A DNA stretch of 64,000 bases from an uncultured Prevotellaceae bacterium (GTDB lineage Bacteria; Bacteroidota; Bacteroidia; Bacteroidales; Bacteroidaceae). This document shows, in pieces, positions 9,710-17,799 of the stretch. Under the pieces are notes generated by a model. The model was not told where the DNA came from, made no database searches, and saw only the letters and a program-made list of their open reading frames with translations. Where the stretch lies: NCBI GenBank assembly GCA_947167455.1, contig CAMVIB010000007.1, positions 1 through 64,000 of the forward strand, written 5' to 3'. Within the stretch, counting starts at the first letter, position 1. Each line of letters starts with the position of its first letter. The position numbers and the translations under genes are program-made.

Positions 9710-11076
9710 AACCCCTGCACACATATCTCCATCAGCTCTTGGCGCTGCCATTGCTGCCACTGCTGCCACTGCTGACAGCCGCCTGCACAGCCGACGACAC
9801 TGACCTTCTGCCGCCTGACGGACAGCCTGTTGCCGTGGACTTCGATGTGTATATGGGCGGACAGGCCGACACACGAGCAGGCCTGGGCGGTGAGCTCACC
9901 ACGGCAAACCTCGCCGACTTCGGCGTCTATGCCTACAACACCGGCACCACGCCATGGGCCTCCATGGCAGGCTCCTTCCCTCCCGACTACATGTACAACC
10001 AGCATGTGCTGAAGAACAGCGACGGCACATGGGGCTACTCCCCGCTCAAGTATTGGCCCAACGGTTCCGGCACTGCCAACGACGACACCGGCCAGGGCGC
10101 GACACAAAGCCGGGTCTCTTTCTTCGCCTACGCGCCATTCGTAAACCTCAACATCACCGACCTCAGCCAGACCAACGACCCCACCGACGACCCCACCTCC
10201 GGCATAACGCACATCGATGCCTGCGGACATGCTCCCCTCATCACCTACAAACTCGCCTCCGACTATGCCTCGCAGGTCGATTTCCTATATGCTAACACCA
10301 ACACAGACCTCACCAAGCAGGCCGTCAACGGCAAGGTGCAGTTCGACTTCCGGCACGCACTCGCTGCCATCGACATCAAGGTGCAGCTCGTCTATAACCT
10401 CAAAGAAGCACCGTCCGCTGCCAACCCCGTCAAAACCAAGGTCTATATCTCCTCCGTGACTCTCGGCGGCTCCGCCATTCACGCCACTGGAAAGTTCTCA
10501 CTCGCCAATGCCACATGGTCAGAAACCTCAGGCAGTGCCGCCATCACCATCCCCACCGACCAGATAGCACCGGTCCTGCGAGGAGCAGCACCCGATGCCA
10601 CCATCGATGCCATCCGCCTGGCAGAACTCAACAACTGGGCCACACACTCCGGTGTCACCGAGACAGAGACCCACCTCACCAACAATGCCGTGGCAACGAT
10701 GATCATCCCCGCCGGCTCAACCACACTCACCCCGACACTCAACTACAACTTCGTAACCCTCGACGACGACCTCGCCCTCAGCACTTACACCACCGTCGAT
10801 GCCGTCACCGGCGACGTCACACACCGCTTCGCACGCATCAGCAACAGCGTCAGCGCATCATCCCCTGCCATCACCATCGAGGGCGGCAAGCGCTACACCC
10901 TCCTCTGCCGCATCGGCGTGGAGACGATGGAGTTCGGTGTCATCGGCGTGACAAGCATGGAGGTGGCTGTGACAGGAGTCGATGACTGGGACTTCCCCAT
11001 ACGCTTCTACCCCGGCATCGATAACTACAACATAGATGACCCTAAACCCAGGACCCTCAGTGAGGGCGATAACTAA
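9706..11076 (+). CDS. Fimbrillin family lipoprotein
   Basis: ATGA overlap with previous CDS; signal MKPLHTYLHQLLALPLLPLLPLLTAAC; DLTKQAVNGKVQFDFRHALAAIDIKV. Confidence 0.8.
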   Translation: MKPLHTYLHQLLALPLLPLLPLLTAACTADDTDLLPPDGQPVAVDFDVYMGGQADTRAGLGGELTTANLADFGVYAYNTGTTPWASMAGSFPPDYMYNQHVLKNSDGTWGYSPLKYWPNGSGTANDDTGQGATQSRVSFFAYAPFVNLNITDLSQTNDPTDDPTSGITHIDACGHAPLITYKLASDYASQVDFLYANTNTDLTKQAVNGKVQFDFRHALAAIDIKVQLVYNLKEAPSAANPVKTKVYISSVTLGGSAIHATGKFSLANATWSETSGSAAITIPTDQIAPVLRGAAPDATIDAIRLAELNNWATHSGVTETETHLTNNAVATMIIPAGSTTLTPTLNYNFVTLDDDLALSTYTTVDAVTGDVTHRFARISNSVSASSPAITIEGGKRYTLLCRIGVETMEFGVIGVTSMEVAVTGVDDWDFPIRFYPGIDNYNIDDPKPRTLSEGDN

Positions 11077-11089
11077 CCTTCCCGCCACA

Positions 11090-14000
11090 ATGAGCCACAC
11101 ATTCAGGTATAGCATATTTGTCGCAGTGGCAGCTCTTGCCACGCTCGCCTCGTGTAGCGATGGCGACGTCGCCTCGCTGTCACACGGGCAGACCGATGCC
11201 TACGACAGCGAAGCTCTCATCTTCGCACCATTCACCACCGAGCAGATTGACATTCAGCAGGCCCTCGGCAGCACACGCGCTGAGGCAGCGGCCGACTCTG
11301 CAATCCGGCGTGCCAACACCCCATCCTCACGCCCCTTTCAGGGCAGCAACACCAGCGGCCTCTACCTCCATCGCATGCCCCTCCCCTTCATGGAGATACA
11401 CCCCCGCACAGCCTCCGCACCAGTCCCCCAGTTGGAGGGGTTGCGTTATCATCGCAACCAGCAGCCCCTCCAGCCTCAGCAGCCCCCCCAACACCCTCAG
11501 CCCTCCTCACGCGCCCCCCTTTCCTCCCTCGCCTCCACCGACAACTTCCACTCGTCCATGACCATCTGGGGCTTTCTGAGCGCTCCAACCTCGGAGCACA
11601 ACGACGCCACGCTCTTCAACCATGTCCTCGTCAGCAAGGTTAACAACTGGCGAACGTCGCTCCACTGGCCATACGACGGCGACGGAGGCGGTACGCGCAC
11701 CATGCGCTTCTACGCCGTGGCGCCATCCATGGACGACCTGGAACTCACCATCACAAACTCACCTGACCACGACACGCAACCCACATTCACATACCGTGTG
11801 CCCGACGACATCGACGAGCAGAAGGACTTGCTCTACGGCGAGTCGGACGAGGTAGGAATTGCTGCTGGCCCAAAGGGAGCCACGAATCACACAGGCTATG
11901 AAGCCTTCTGGCAGGAGAAGAGCGAACCTGACGGTGAGTGGAGCCGAGAGGCCCACCTGGGGCAGGACGACAAGATTGTTGACCTGCGCTTCAGCCACAT
12001 ACTCACCGCCGTGCGCTTCGTGCAGGGCAACATACCCACGAATCTGCGCATAACCTCCATCACCCTCAACAGCATACGCAACCGTGGCACATACAACCCC
12101 GCCACAAGAGCATGGGCCATCGATGACGCCTCCACAGGCCACTACACCATCAATGTCGATTACACCCCCACCAACTACACCGAAGGTTCCAACGTATATA
12201 TCGATGGCGGCAACGTTCTCTTCCTCATGCCACACACATGCATCTCGGGAGCTGAACTCGAAGTGGCGCTGACCGATACCAACGGCACACCCGACAACAC
12301 CGCCGACGACCGCAACCACACCATCAAGGTGTCTCTCTCCGGCGACGATTGGAAGCCAGGCTACACCGTGACATACAAAGTGACCGTCGGCGAGCTGCGA
12401 GGCGACTACTATCTTGCCGTGCAGAAGGGCGGCGGAGTAGCTTCTTCTAACCTCGAGAACGATGTCAATGCTCACGGCAGCGACAGCGAGTCATTCAAAG
12501 TACACAGCTACCGCATGTTCCAGGACTACAGCAGCAGCGAGGGTGGCACCGCCACTGGACCCTCGCACCCCATCCACTGGAAGGTGAATGCCATATACAA
12601 AGCCAACAGCGACGGCACCCGCTCCACGACGGCATACACCAGTTCGCCCAGCTGGCTGAGTGTTCTCACAGGTTGGAACGTAGGTGACCATGTAGGTACT
12701 CCCATCGATGGTGGCTTAGACAAATCGGCAAGCTACACCTTCACAGCCGCCTCTGGCCAAACATATTCTCATACCACCATTCTCAATGCAAATTCGGAAC
12801 CTGCTCATAGTTGGGATTTGTCGATGTGTAAAGTCTCGGATGTCACAGATGGCTCCGTGTCATATAAGCTTTTTAAGAACGATGCAACAACACGCACCAC
12901 ATCCAACTGCTATATCATAAACCGCAAGCAAGGTTCTTATAGTTTTCCCATGGTATATGGCAACGGCATCACCGATGGCGTAGATATCGCTTCCGAAAAC
13001 ACTACCTGTTATGACCACCAGGGCGACATCATCAAAAAGCCGTGGATCCTCGACCAGCTGAACAAGACAAAAACCACTACCGTGACCGATGGCAACACTA
13101 CCACCGTGACCGAGACACAGACAAACTACGGTACTGATGCCTCTTCTTTTTCTGTATCTGGAAGCGACGTCAGAGCCGAGGTTCTTTGGCAGAGCGAGAC
13201 AGACTTAGTACACGATATATCGTATAATTTGAGTGGTGGTACAAATGCATCGATGATAGGCTTTTCTGCCGACAACGAGTGCATGGCTGAAGGCGCGCTC
13301 GTCAAGCCCGCCAACTGCATCATAGCCTTGAAAGGCAAGAAGAGAAGCAGGACACGGACTAAGACAACAGTGGTTTCCACAGTCTCAGAGAGCACCTCAG
13401 ACTCTGATGCTCCTACATCGACGTCGACGACGGGAGACCTTGATGATGGCACTTTCCCTCGCACACAAACCATAAAAGAAGTCACTATCTCCTCTGGTAC
13501 TAAAACCACCAAGACCACTACGGTCACGCAAAACGATTGGGGAAGTTGGTCTGTCGCTGCCGACTACGACTACCTATGGTTCTGGCACATCTGGATGACC
13601 GACGAGGTCTATCCCAATGCCTTCCGCAACCAGACAGGCAAGACTGTAGGCTCCACCGTGCTGTGCAACAGCGGCGGCACGGAACAGTACAAGATTATGC
13701 CAGTGAACCTCGGATGGGTGCCCACGAACGACAGCTACACCGTCTATGAGAACCGTGAGGCGTGGCTCGAGATTGTGCAGTGTGATGATGGCGGCACCAC
13801 CATCACAGGCAGCGCCGACCCCTGCTACGTGAAAATCTCGCAGCTCGCGCAGCAGACACCCGAGGAAGGCACGAGCCTTATGTTCAAATGGGGCTTCCCC
13901 TTCCCCTCCAACATTTCCCCCGCATGGACGCCCCTCGGCACATGGAGCACCACGAAAACCCTCTACGACCCCTGTCCCCCCGGCTACCAGCTGCCGCCTC

Positions 14001-14260
14001 CAGACCTATTCACCGGCGACGTCACCGCCTGCAATGGCGATGATAAAGGATGGTTCTTCTTCCCGCAGGCGGGAATCTCCACCGGGGCAGAGAAGCTGCG
14101 TCAGGGACTCTTCTACCTGCCCGTCGGCAACTACTGGACTGGCGACGCCACGCCGACGGCCATCACCCTCCTCGGCATCGATGGCACGCTGGGCACAAGC
14201 ACCTCGTATGGAGCTTCCACAGCCCTTCCCATTCGCCCGATAGGCGAATACCGGCAATAG
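11090..14260 (+). CDS. Large fimbrillin-like lipoprotein (candidate tip/adhesin) with C-terminal FISUMP-like module
   Basis: MSHTFRYSIFVAVAALATLASC lipobox; FSHILTAVRFVQGNIP; C-terminal TKTLYDPCPPGYQLPPPDLF...ALPIRPIGEYRQ. Confidence 0.75.
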   Translation: MSHTFRYSIFVAVAALATLASCSDGDVASLSHGQTDAYDSEALIFAPFTTEQIDIQQALGSTRAEAAADSAIRRANTPSSRPFQGSNTSGLYLHRMPLPFMEIHPRTASAPVPQLEGLRYHRNQQPLQPQQPPQHPQPSSRAPLSSLASTDNFHSSMTIWGFLSAPTSEHNDATLFNHVLVSKVNNWRTSLHWPYDGDGGGTRTMRFYAVAPSMDDLELTITNSPDHDTQPTFTYRVPDDIDEQKDLLYGESDEVGIAAGPKGATNHTGYEAFWQEKSEPDGEWSREAHLGQDDKIVDLRFSHILTAVRFVQGNIPTNLRITSITLNSIRNRGTYNPATRAWAIDDASTGHYTINVDYTPTNYTEGSNVYIDGGNVLFLMPHTCISGAELEVALTDTNGTPDNTADDRNHTIKVSLSGDDWKPGYTVTYKVTVGELRGDYYLAVQKGGGVASSNLENDVNAHGSDSESFKVHSYRMFQDYSSSEGGTATGPSHPIHWKVNAIYKANSDGTRSTTAYTSSPSWLSVLTGWNVGDHVGTPIDGGLDKSASYTFTAASGQTYSHTTILNANSEPAHSWDLSMCKVSDVTDGSVSYKLFKNDATTRTTSNCYIINRKQGSYSFPMVYGNGITDGVDIASENTTCYDHQGDIIKKPWILDQLNKTKTTTVTDGNTTTVTETQTNYGTDASSFSVSGSDVRAEVLWQSETDLVHDISYNLSGGTNASMIGFSADNECMAEGALVKPANCIIALKGKKRSRTRTKTTVVSTVSESTSDSDAPTSTSTTGDLDDGTFPRTQTIKEVTISSGTKTTKTTTVTQNDWGSWSVAADYDYLWFWHIWMTDEVYPNAFRNQTGKTVGSTVLCNSGGTEQYKIMPVNLGWVPTNDSYTVYENREAWLEIVQCDDGGTTITGSADPCYVKISQLAQQTPEEGTSLMFKWGFPFPSNISPAWTPLGTWSTTKTLYDPCPPGYQLPPPDLFTGDVTACNGDDKGWFFFPQAGISTGAEKLRQGLFYLPVGNYWTGDATPTAITLLGIDGTLGTSTSYGASTALPIRPIGEYRQ

Positions 14261-14320
14261 CACCCTCAGGGCCTGATGCCACTGGACATGGGTGGCTTCC
14301 GTATGGCCGTATCCCAAAAA

Positions 14321-14373
14321 CAGCTCTCCCTCCTATCGGCGAGGCATCAGCCCGCTAATAGGAGGGAGAGCTG
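14321..14373 (-). terminator. Strong hairpin; rho-independent terminator on minus strand for the RAYT-like gene
   Basis: Perfect 16-bp arms CAGCTCTCCCTCCTAT / ATAGGAGGGAGAGCTG, 21-nt loop; minus-strand stem is followed by TTTTT. Confidence 0.7.
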
Positions 14374-14420
14374 CTTTGTCAAGAACCAGCCAGGGTGCAG
14401 AGTTGACATCGCCAAGGGGT

Positions 14421-15716
14421 TTATAACCGCATATTGGCAAGCTTGGCAGCCATGGCATTGAGGGCTTCAAACTCCGCCTTGCCGAGATGGCGGGCGCGTG
14501 ACTGCCACGGCCATGGTGCCAGGAGCAGCAGGACGCCGCAGGCCACCTGGTCGCAATCGCGGCCCGGTGGTTTGTAATAGGGGCCGAAGCCCTCGCCGTC
14601 AAGGCGTATGTGCGGCAGTGCCTCGGCAAGGAGGGCGTCTCGGACAGCCTTCTCGCCCTCGCTGATGAAGGGCGAGATGAGCACCACGCCGCTGCGGGCG
14701 TGTGCCATGTATCGCTGTAGGAGCACGGCAAGCTCCTGCGCCACTATGCGACGGGAGATGCGCACGGCCATGCGACGCGGTGCCTCCACGAGGGCTCTGT
14801 TGCCCACGGCGGTGAAGGGGATGTCGGCGGCGGTGAGGGGGTATGTGCGGAAGAGGGTGGCGTTTTGGCGCTTCAGCAGCAGACGGCGGGGGTTGTCCTG
14901 CACATACGCCACCATGTGCTTCAGCTGATCGCGCCCCGACAGCGGCGTCTCGTGGTAGCCGGTGGACCACAGCTGCCCGTGCTTGCGCTCCTCCGTGGTG
15001 GGGCGGCGAGGGGGCTGCTGTGTCTGCTGTTGTTGTGTCTGCTGTCTTTGTGTCTGCGATATTATCGCAGACTCTCCAACGGCAGGCTCTCCAACGGCAG
15101 GCTCTCCAACGGCAGGCTCTCCACCGGCGGACTTTCCGGCGGCAGCCTCTCCACCGGCGGGCTCTCCACCGGCGGGCTCTCCACCGGCGGGCTTTCCAAC
15201 GGCGGGTTCTCCGGCGGCGGGCTCTCCAACGGCGGGCTCTCCGGCGGCGGGCTCTCCGGCGGCGGGCTTTCCAACGGCTGCCTCTCCAACGGCGGGCTTT
15301 CCGGCGGCGGGCTCTCCAACGGCGGGCTTTCCGCCTGCAGGCTCTCCGGCGAGGCGGCGGTAGGCCTTGTTGCAGCCTTGCTTGAAGCCGAGGATGATGC
15401 GGCCGAGGTGGGTGGTGCTCTCTGCTGTGATGAAGAGGATGAAGTGGATGTGGTCGGGCATGAGCTGCCAAGTGATGAGGTGGGCCTGGCGGTGGTAGTG
15501 CTCGATGGCGATGAGGCATGCCAGCACCTCATTGCCTAATGGCGATGGCACCACGGCGGGGCCTCCGGGGCTTCCTGTGGGGAGGGCAGGGTCGCCGGTG
15601 AGGGTGCCAAACAGGGGTCGCCGCCCCTCGGTGGTCATTGTGATGTGGTAGATGCGCCGCCCATAGTAATCGATGTCGTCAAGGCGGTGGGGGATGGAGG
15701 GGGGGATGGTCGGCAT
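14421..15716 (-). CDS. REP-associated tyrosine transposase-like (RAYT / Y1_Tnp superfamily) protein with internal pentapeptide-repeat insertion
   Basis: YGRRIYHITMTTEGRRPLFG, HLITWQLMPDHIHFILFI (HxH-type motif), GYHETPLSGRDQLKHMVAYVQDNPRRLLLKR; start ATG at 15716 chosen because upstream is tandem repeat. Confidence 0.75.
   Translation of the reverse strand: MPTIPPSIPHRLDDIDYYGRRIYHITMTTEGRRPLFGTLTGDPALPTGSPGGPAVVPSPLGNEVLACLIAIEHYHRQAHLITWQLMPDHIHFILFITAESTTHLGRIILGFKQGCNKAYRRLAGEPAGGKPAVGEPAAGKPAVGEAAVGKPAAGEPAAGEPAVGEPAAGEPAVGKPAGGEPAGGEPAGGEAAAGKSAGGEPAVGEPAVGEPAVGESAIISQTQRQQTQQQQTQQPPRRPTTEERKHGQLWSTGYHETPLSGRDQLKHMVAYVQDNPRRLLLKRQNATLFRTYPLTAADIPFTAVGNRALVEAPRRMAVRISRRIVAQELAVLLQRYMAHARSGVVLISPFISEGEKAVRDALLAEALPHIRLDGEGFGPYYKPPGRDCDQVACGVLLLLAPWPWQSRARHLGKAEFEALNAMAAKLANMRL
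15052..15072. repeat. REP-like palindrome copy b (GTCTGCGATATTATCGCAGAC)
   Basis: Perfect 21-nt palindrome inside the RAYT ORF, followed by CTCTCCAACGGC. Confidence 0.9.
15072..15356. repeat. 15-bp minisatellite, about 19 units (consensus CTCTCCAACGGCGGG)
   Basis: Direct reading in 15-nt steps; encodes (GEPAx)n in the minus-strand RAYT frame. Confidence 0.95.
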
Positions 15717-15753
15717 GGCGGGGTGGGAGGGGATGGGGGTGAGGTTGAGGGGG

Positions 15754-15825
15754 CTGGCGGTGTGGTGGCTGCGATGGTTGGCTGTGTGGTGGCTGCGATG
15801 GCTGGCGGTGTGGTGGCTGCGATGG
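15754..15825. repeat. 24-bp tandem repeat, 3 units (CTGGCGGTGTGGTGGCTGCGATGG)
   Basis: Direct reading; each unit contains the left half of the REP-like palindrome (GGCTGCGATGG). Confidence 0.9.
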
Positions 15826-15835
15826 TATCGCAGCC
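15815..15835. repeat. REP-like palindrome copy c (GGCTGCGATGGTATCGCAGCC)
   Basis: 21-nt palindrome followed by TCTCCAACAGCGG. Confidence 0.9.
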
Positions 15836-15855
15836 TCTCCAACAGCGGTTGGTGG

Positions 15856-15876
15856 AGCGGCGATATTATCGCCGCT
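15856..15876. repeat. REP-like palindrome copy d (AGCGGCGATATTATCGCCGCT)
   Basis: Perfect 21-nt palindrome. Confidence 0.9.
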
Positions 15877-15880
15877 GTGT

Positions 15881-16059
15881 TGGGTGCTGAGTCGGCAGCC
15901 GGGGTGCTGAGTCGGCAGCCGGGGTGCTGAGTTGGCGGCCGGGGTGCTGAGTTGGCGGCCGGGGTGCTGAGTTGGCGGCCGGGGTGCTGAGTTGGCAGCC
16001 GGGGTGCTGAGTTGGCAGCCGGGGTGCTGAGTTGGCGGCCGGGGCAGTGCTTGGCAGCC
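15881..16059. repeat. 20-bp minisatellite, 8 units plus a degenerate ninth (GGGGTGCTGAGTTGGCGGCC)
   Basis: Units at 15881, 15901, 15921, 15941, 15961, 15981, 16001, 16021. Confidence 0.95.
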
Positions 16060-16066
16060 GGGGGGG

Positions 16067-17725
16067 TCACCACTGGTCTGTCCAGCGCAGGGGGTCGAAG
16101 AGGACGGTGATGCTCTCGGGGCCGCGGACGATGTCGTCGCCAGGGGCGAGCTCGTCAACGAAGGCATAGCAGTATATGAAGCCGCTCTCCCACTTTATGT
16201 TCATGCCCACGAGGTTCACCGTGACGCGCGCTGTCTGCTCTCCGCATGAGACGGTGATGGTGACGTTGGGCACGTTGTCATCTTTGAGATGTTGCGGCAC
16301 AGCCATGATGATGTTCGAGGGGGCGAAGTTGTAGTGGTAGGTGTCGCTTTTCTTCTCGGCTTCTGCGAGGAAGGCGGCGTATGTGGTGGCGCGCTTTGTC
16401 TTCTCGTCGCCAGCGGCGAGTTCGGAGCCGTCGAGGTCGTAGGTGGTGCCTTCTTGCGCCTCGATGCTCTCGTACATGAAGTCGGTGTTTATCTTCTTGC
16501 CGTTGTCTGCGTGGCCGGGGTGGTAGAACCAGTAGGGGTTCTCTATGTAGCCATCCACTTTTGCTGAACCAAGGGCGCCAGTGACGGAGGAGGTGATGGC
16601 GGTGCCGCCGGTGTTGCTCCATGAGGGGGTGAAGATGGCGTCGGTGTTGATGTTGTTGAAGGCCAGCTCCACGGTCTTGGCTCCATCACCCCATGTCGTC
16701 ACCTCCTTTATCATGGGTTGGCCAGCGACGTTCTGTATGGTCTGTGTGTTGCCGTCGGCATCGGTGTATGTGGCTGATGTCTGGCCGTTGGCACCATTGA
16801 AGGTGAAGGCTTCACCGCCCGTGGCGAGTACGAACTCGCCTGTTAGTGGTGTGCGCTCGTAGGTAATCTTGGGGGTGTAGCTGACGTGGGAGTAGAGACG
16901 CACCTGTGCCAGGGCGTGACGGAAGCGCAGTGGCACACGTGCCGGCTCTCGCTTGGCATCGTCGCCATTCTCGTCGGTGAGGGGGTAGCTGGCTTTTGTC
17001 TTGTCGGTGACGAGGTCGCTGATGAGAAAATCTACCTGGTTGCGGGCATACTCCTCCATGTTGAAGCGTATGCTGCCCATGCCTGCTCCGGCGGCAATGA
17101 CTGCGGGGTCGATGTAGATGCCTGCTGCTGCGGCGGTGGTGGCTGTGGCGGTCCAGGGGTAGTATGCCCAGAAGGACATCTTGCCGCCGTCGTTAGGCCA
17201 ATAGCGCTTGTCGTCGTATGACAGGGTGTTGGTCATCTGTCCCTTGGCGGCAGTGGTGTTGGGGGTGCCGATGGTGAGGGGGACGTTGTAGAACGTGTTG
17301 GCTGTGAAGTGGGCGGCGAGCCGAGTGTTCTTGGCCTGATTGTACTCGTCCTTGCTGGCGAGGAAAGCCAGCGAGGCGAACTCCGTCGTTGCCAGCGTGG
17401 CGCGATCGGCGAAGGATGTGTTGCACAGCGTCTGCAGGGCATTCCAGCTGTTGGTGCCGGTGTAGTAGCCGAAGAGTCCCACGCGGGGGGCGCCTGTGGT
17501 GCCGTTGGTTGCGGGCAGCCATGTCTCGCTCTTGTTGACGAGGGTGGCGTCGGCGCGTGTCTCGGCGTCGGCATCATCGGCCACGGCGCTGAACTCGATA
17601 GCTGTGGCCAGGTCGGTTGTGGGCTGTGTGCCAGGGGTGAGGGTGTGGTTGTCGGTGCAGGCGGTGGCTGCCATGGCGGTTATGGCGAGCGCTGCACAGA
17701 GGTGTGTGGGGGTGTTGCTGTTCAT
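16067..17725 (-). CDS. Fimbrillin family lipoprotein
   Basis: Start MNSNTPTHLCAALAITAMAATAC at 17725; VPLRFRHALAQVRLYSHVSY; upstream ORF extension is REP-derived. Confidence 0.75.
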   Translation of the reverse strand: MNSNTPTHLCAALAITAMAATACTDNHTLTPGTQPTTDLATAIEFSAVADDADAETRADATLVNKSETWLPATNGTTGAPRVGLFGYYTGTNSWNALQTLCNTSFADRATLATTEFASLAFLASKDEYNQAKNTRLAAHFTANTFYNVPLTIGTPNTTAAKGQMTNTLSYDDKRYWPNDGGKMSFWAYYPWTATATTAAAAGIYIDPAVIAAGAGMGSIRFNMEEYARNQVDFLISDLVTDKTKASYPLTDENGDDAKREPARVPLRFRHALAQVRLYSHVSYTPKITYERTPLTGEFVLATGGEAFTFNGANGQTSATYTDADGNTQTIQNVAGQPMIKEVTTWGDGAKTVELAFNNINTDAIFTPSWSNTGGTAITSSVTGALGSAKVDGYIENPYWFYHPGHADNGKKINTDFMYESIEAQEGTTYDLDGSELAAGDEKTKRATTYAAFLAEAEKKSDTYHYNFAPSNIIMAVPQHLKDDNVPNVTITVSCGEQTARVTVNLVGMNIKWESGFIYCYAFVDELAPGDDIVRGPESITVLFDPLRWTDQW

Positions 17726-17745
17726 TGGTGAGGGGGTGTTTTTGT

Positions 17746-17766
17746 GTCTGCGATGGTATCGCAGAC
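17746..17766. repeat. REP-like palindrome copy e (GTCTGCGATGGTATCGCAGAC)
   Basis: Intergenic between giant ORF and fimbrillin gene; same CTCTCCAACGGC flank as copy b. Confidence 0.9.
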
Positions 17767-17799
17767 TCTCCAACGGCGTGGCGGCGGGGCGGTGTCTTG

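Noticed and set aside
14865-15539. Plus-strand repeat-rich ORFs (224 aa, 180 aa, 133 aa) across the minisatellite
   Set aside because: The 15-bp unit has no stops in several frames, so long ORFs arise automatically; the minus-strand frame has recognisable RAYT motifs.
15881-16059. Possible CRISPR array
   Set aside because: Units are contiguous 20-bp tandem repeats with no spacers and no cas genes nearby; the same applies to the 36175-36245 array.
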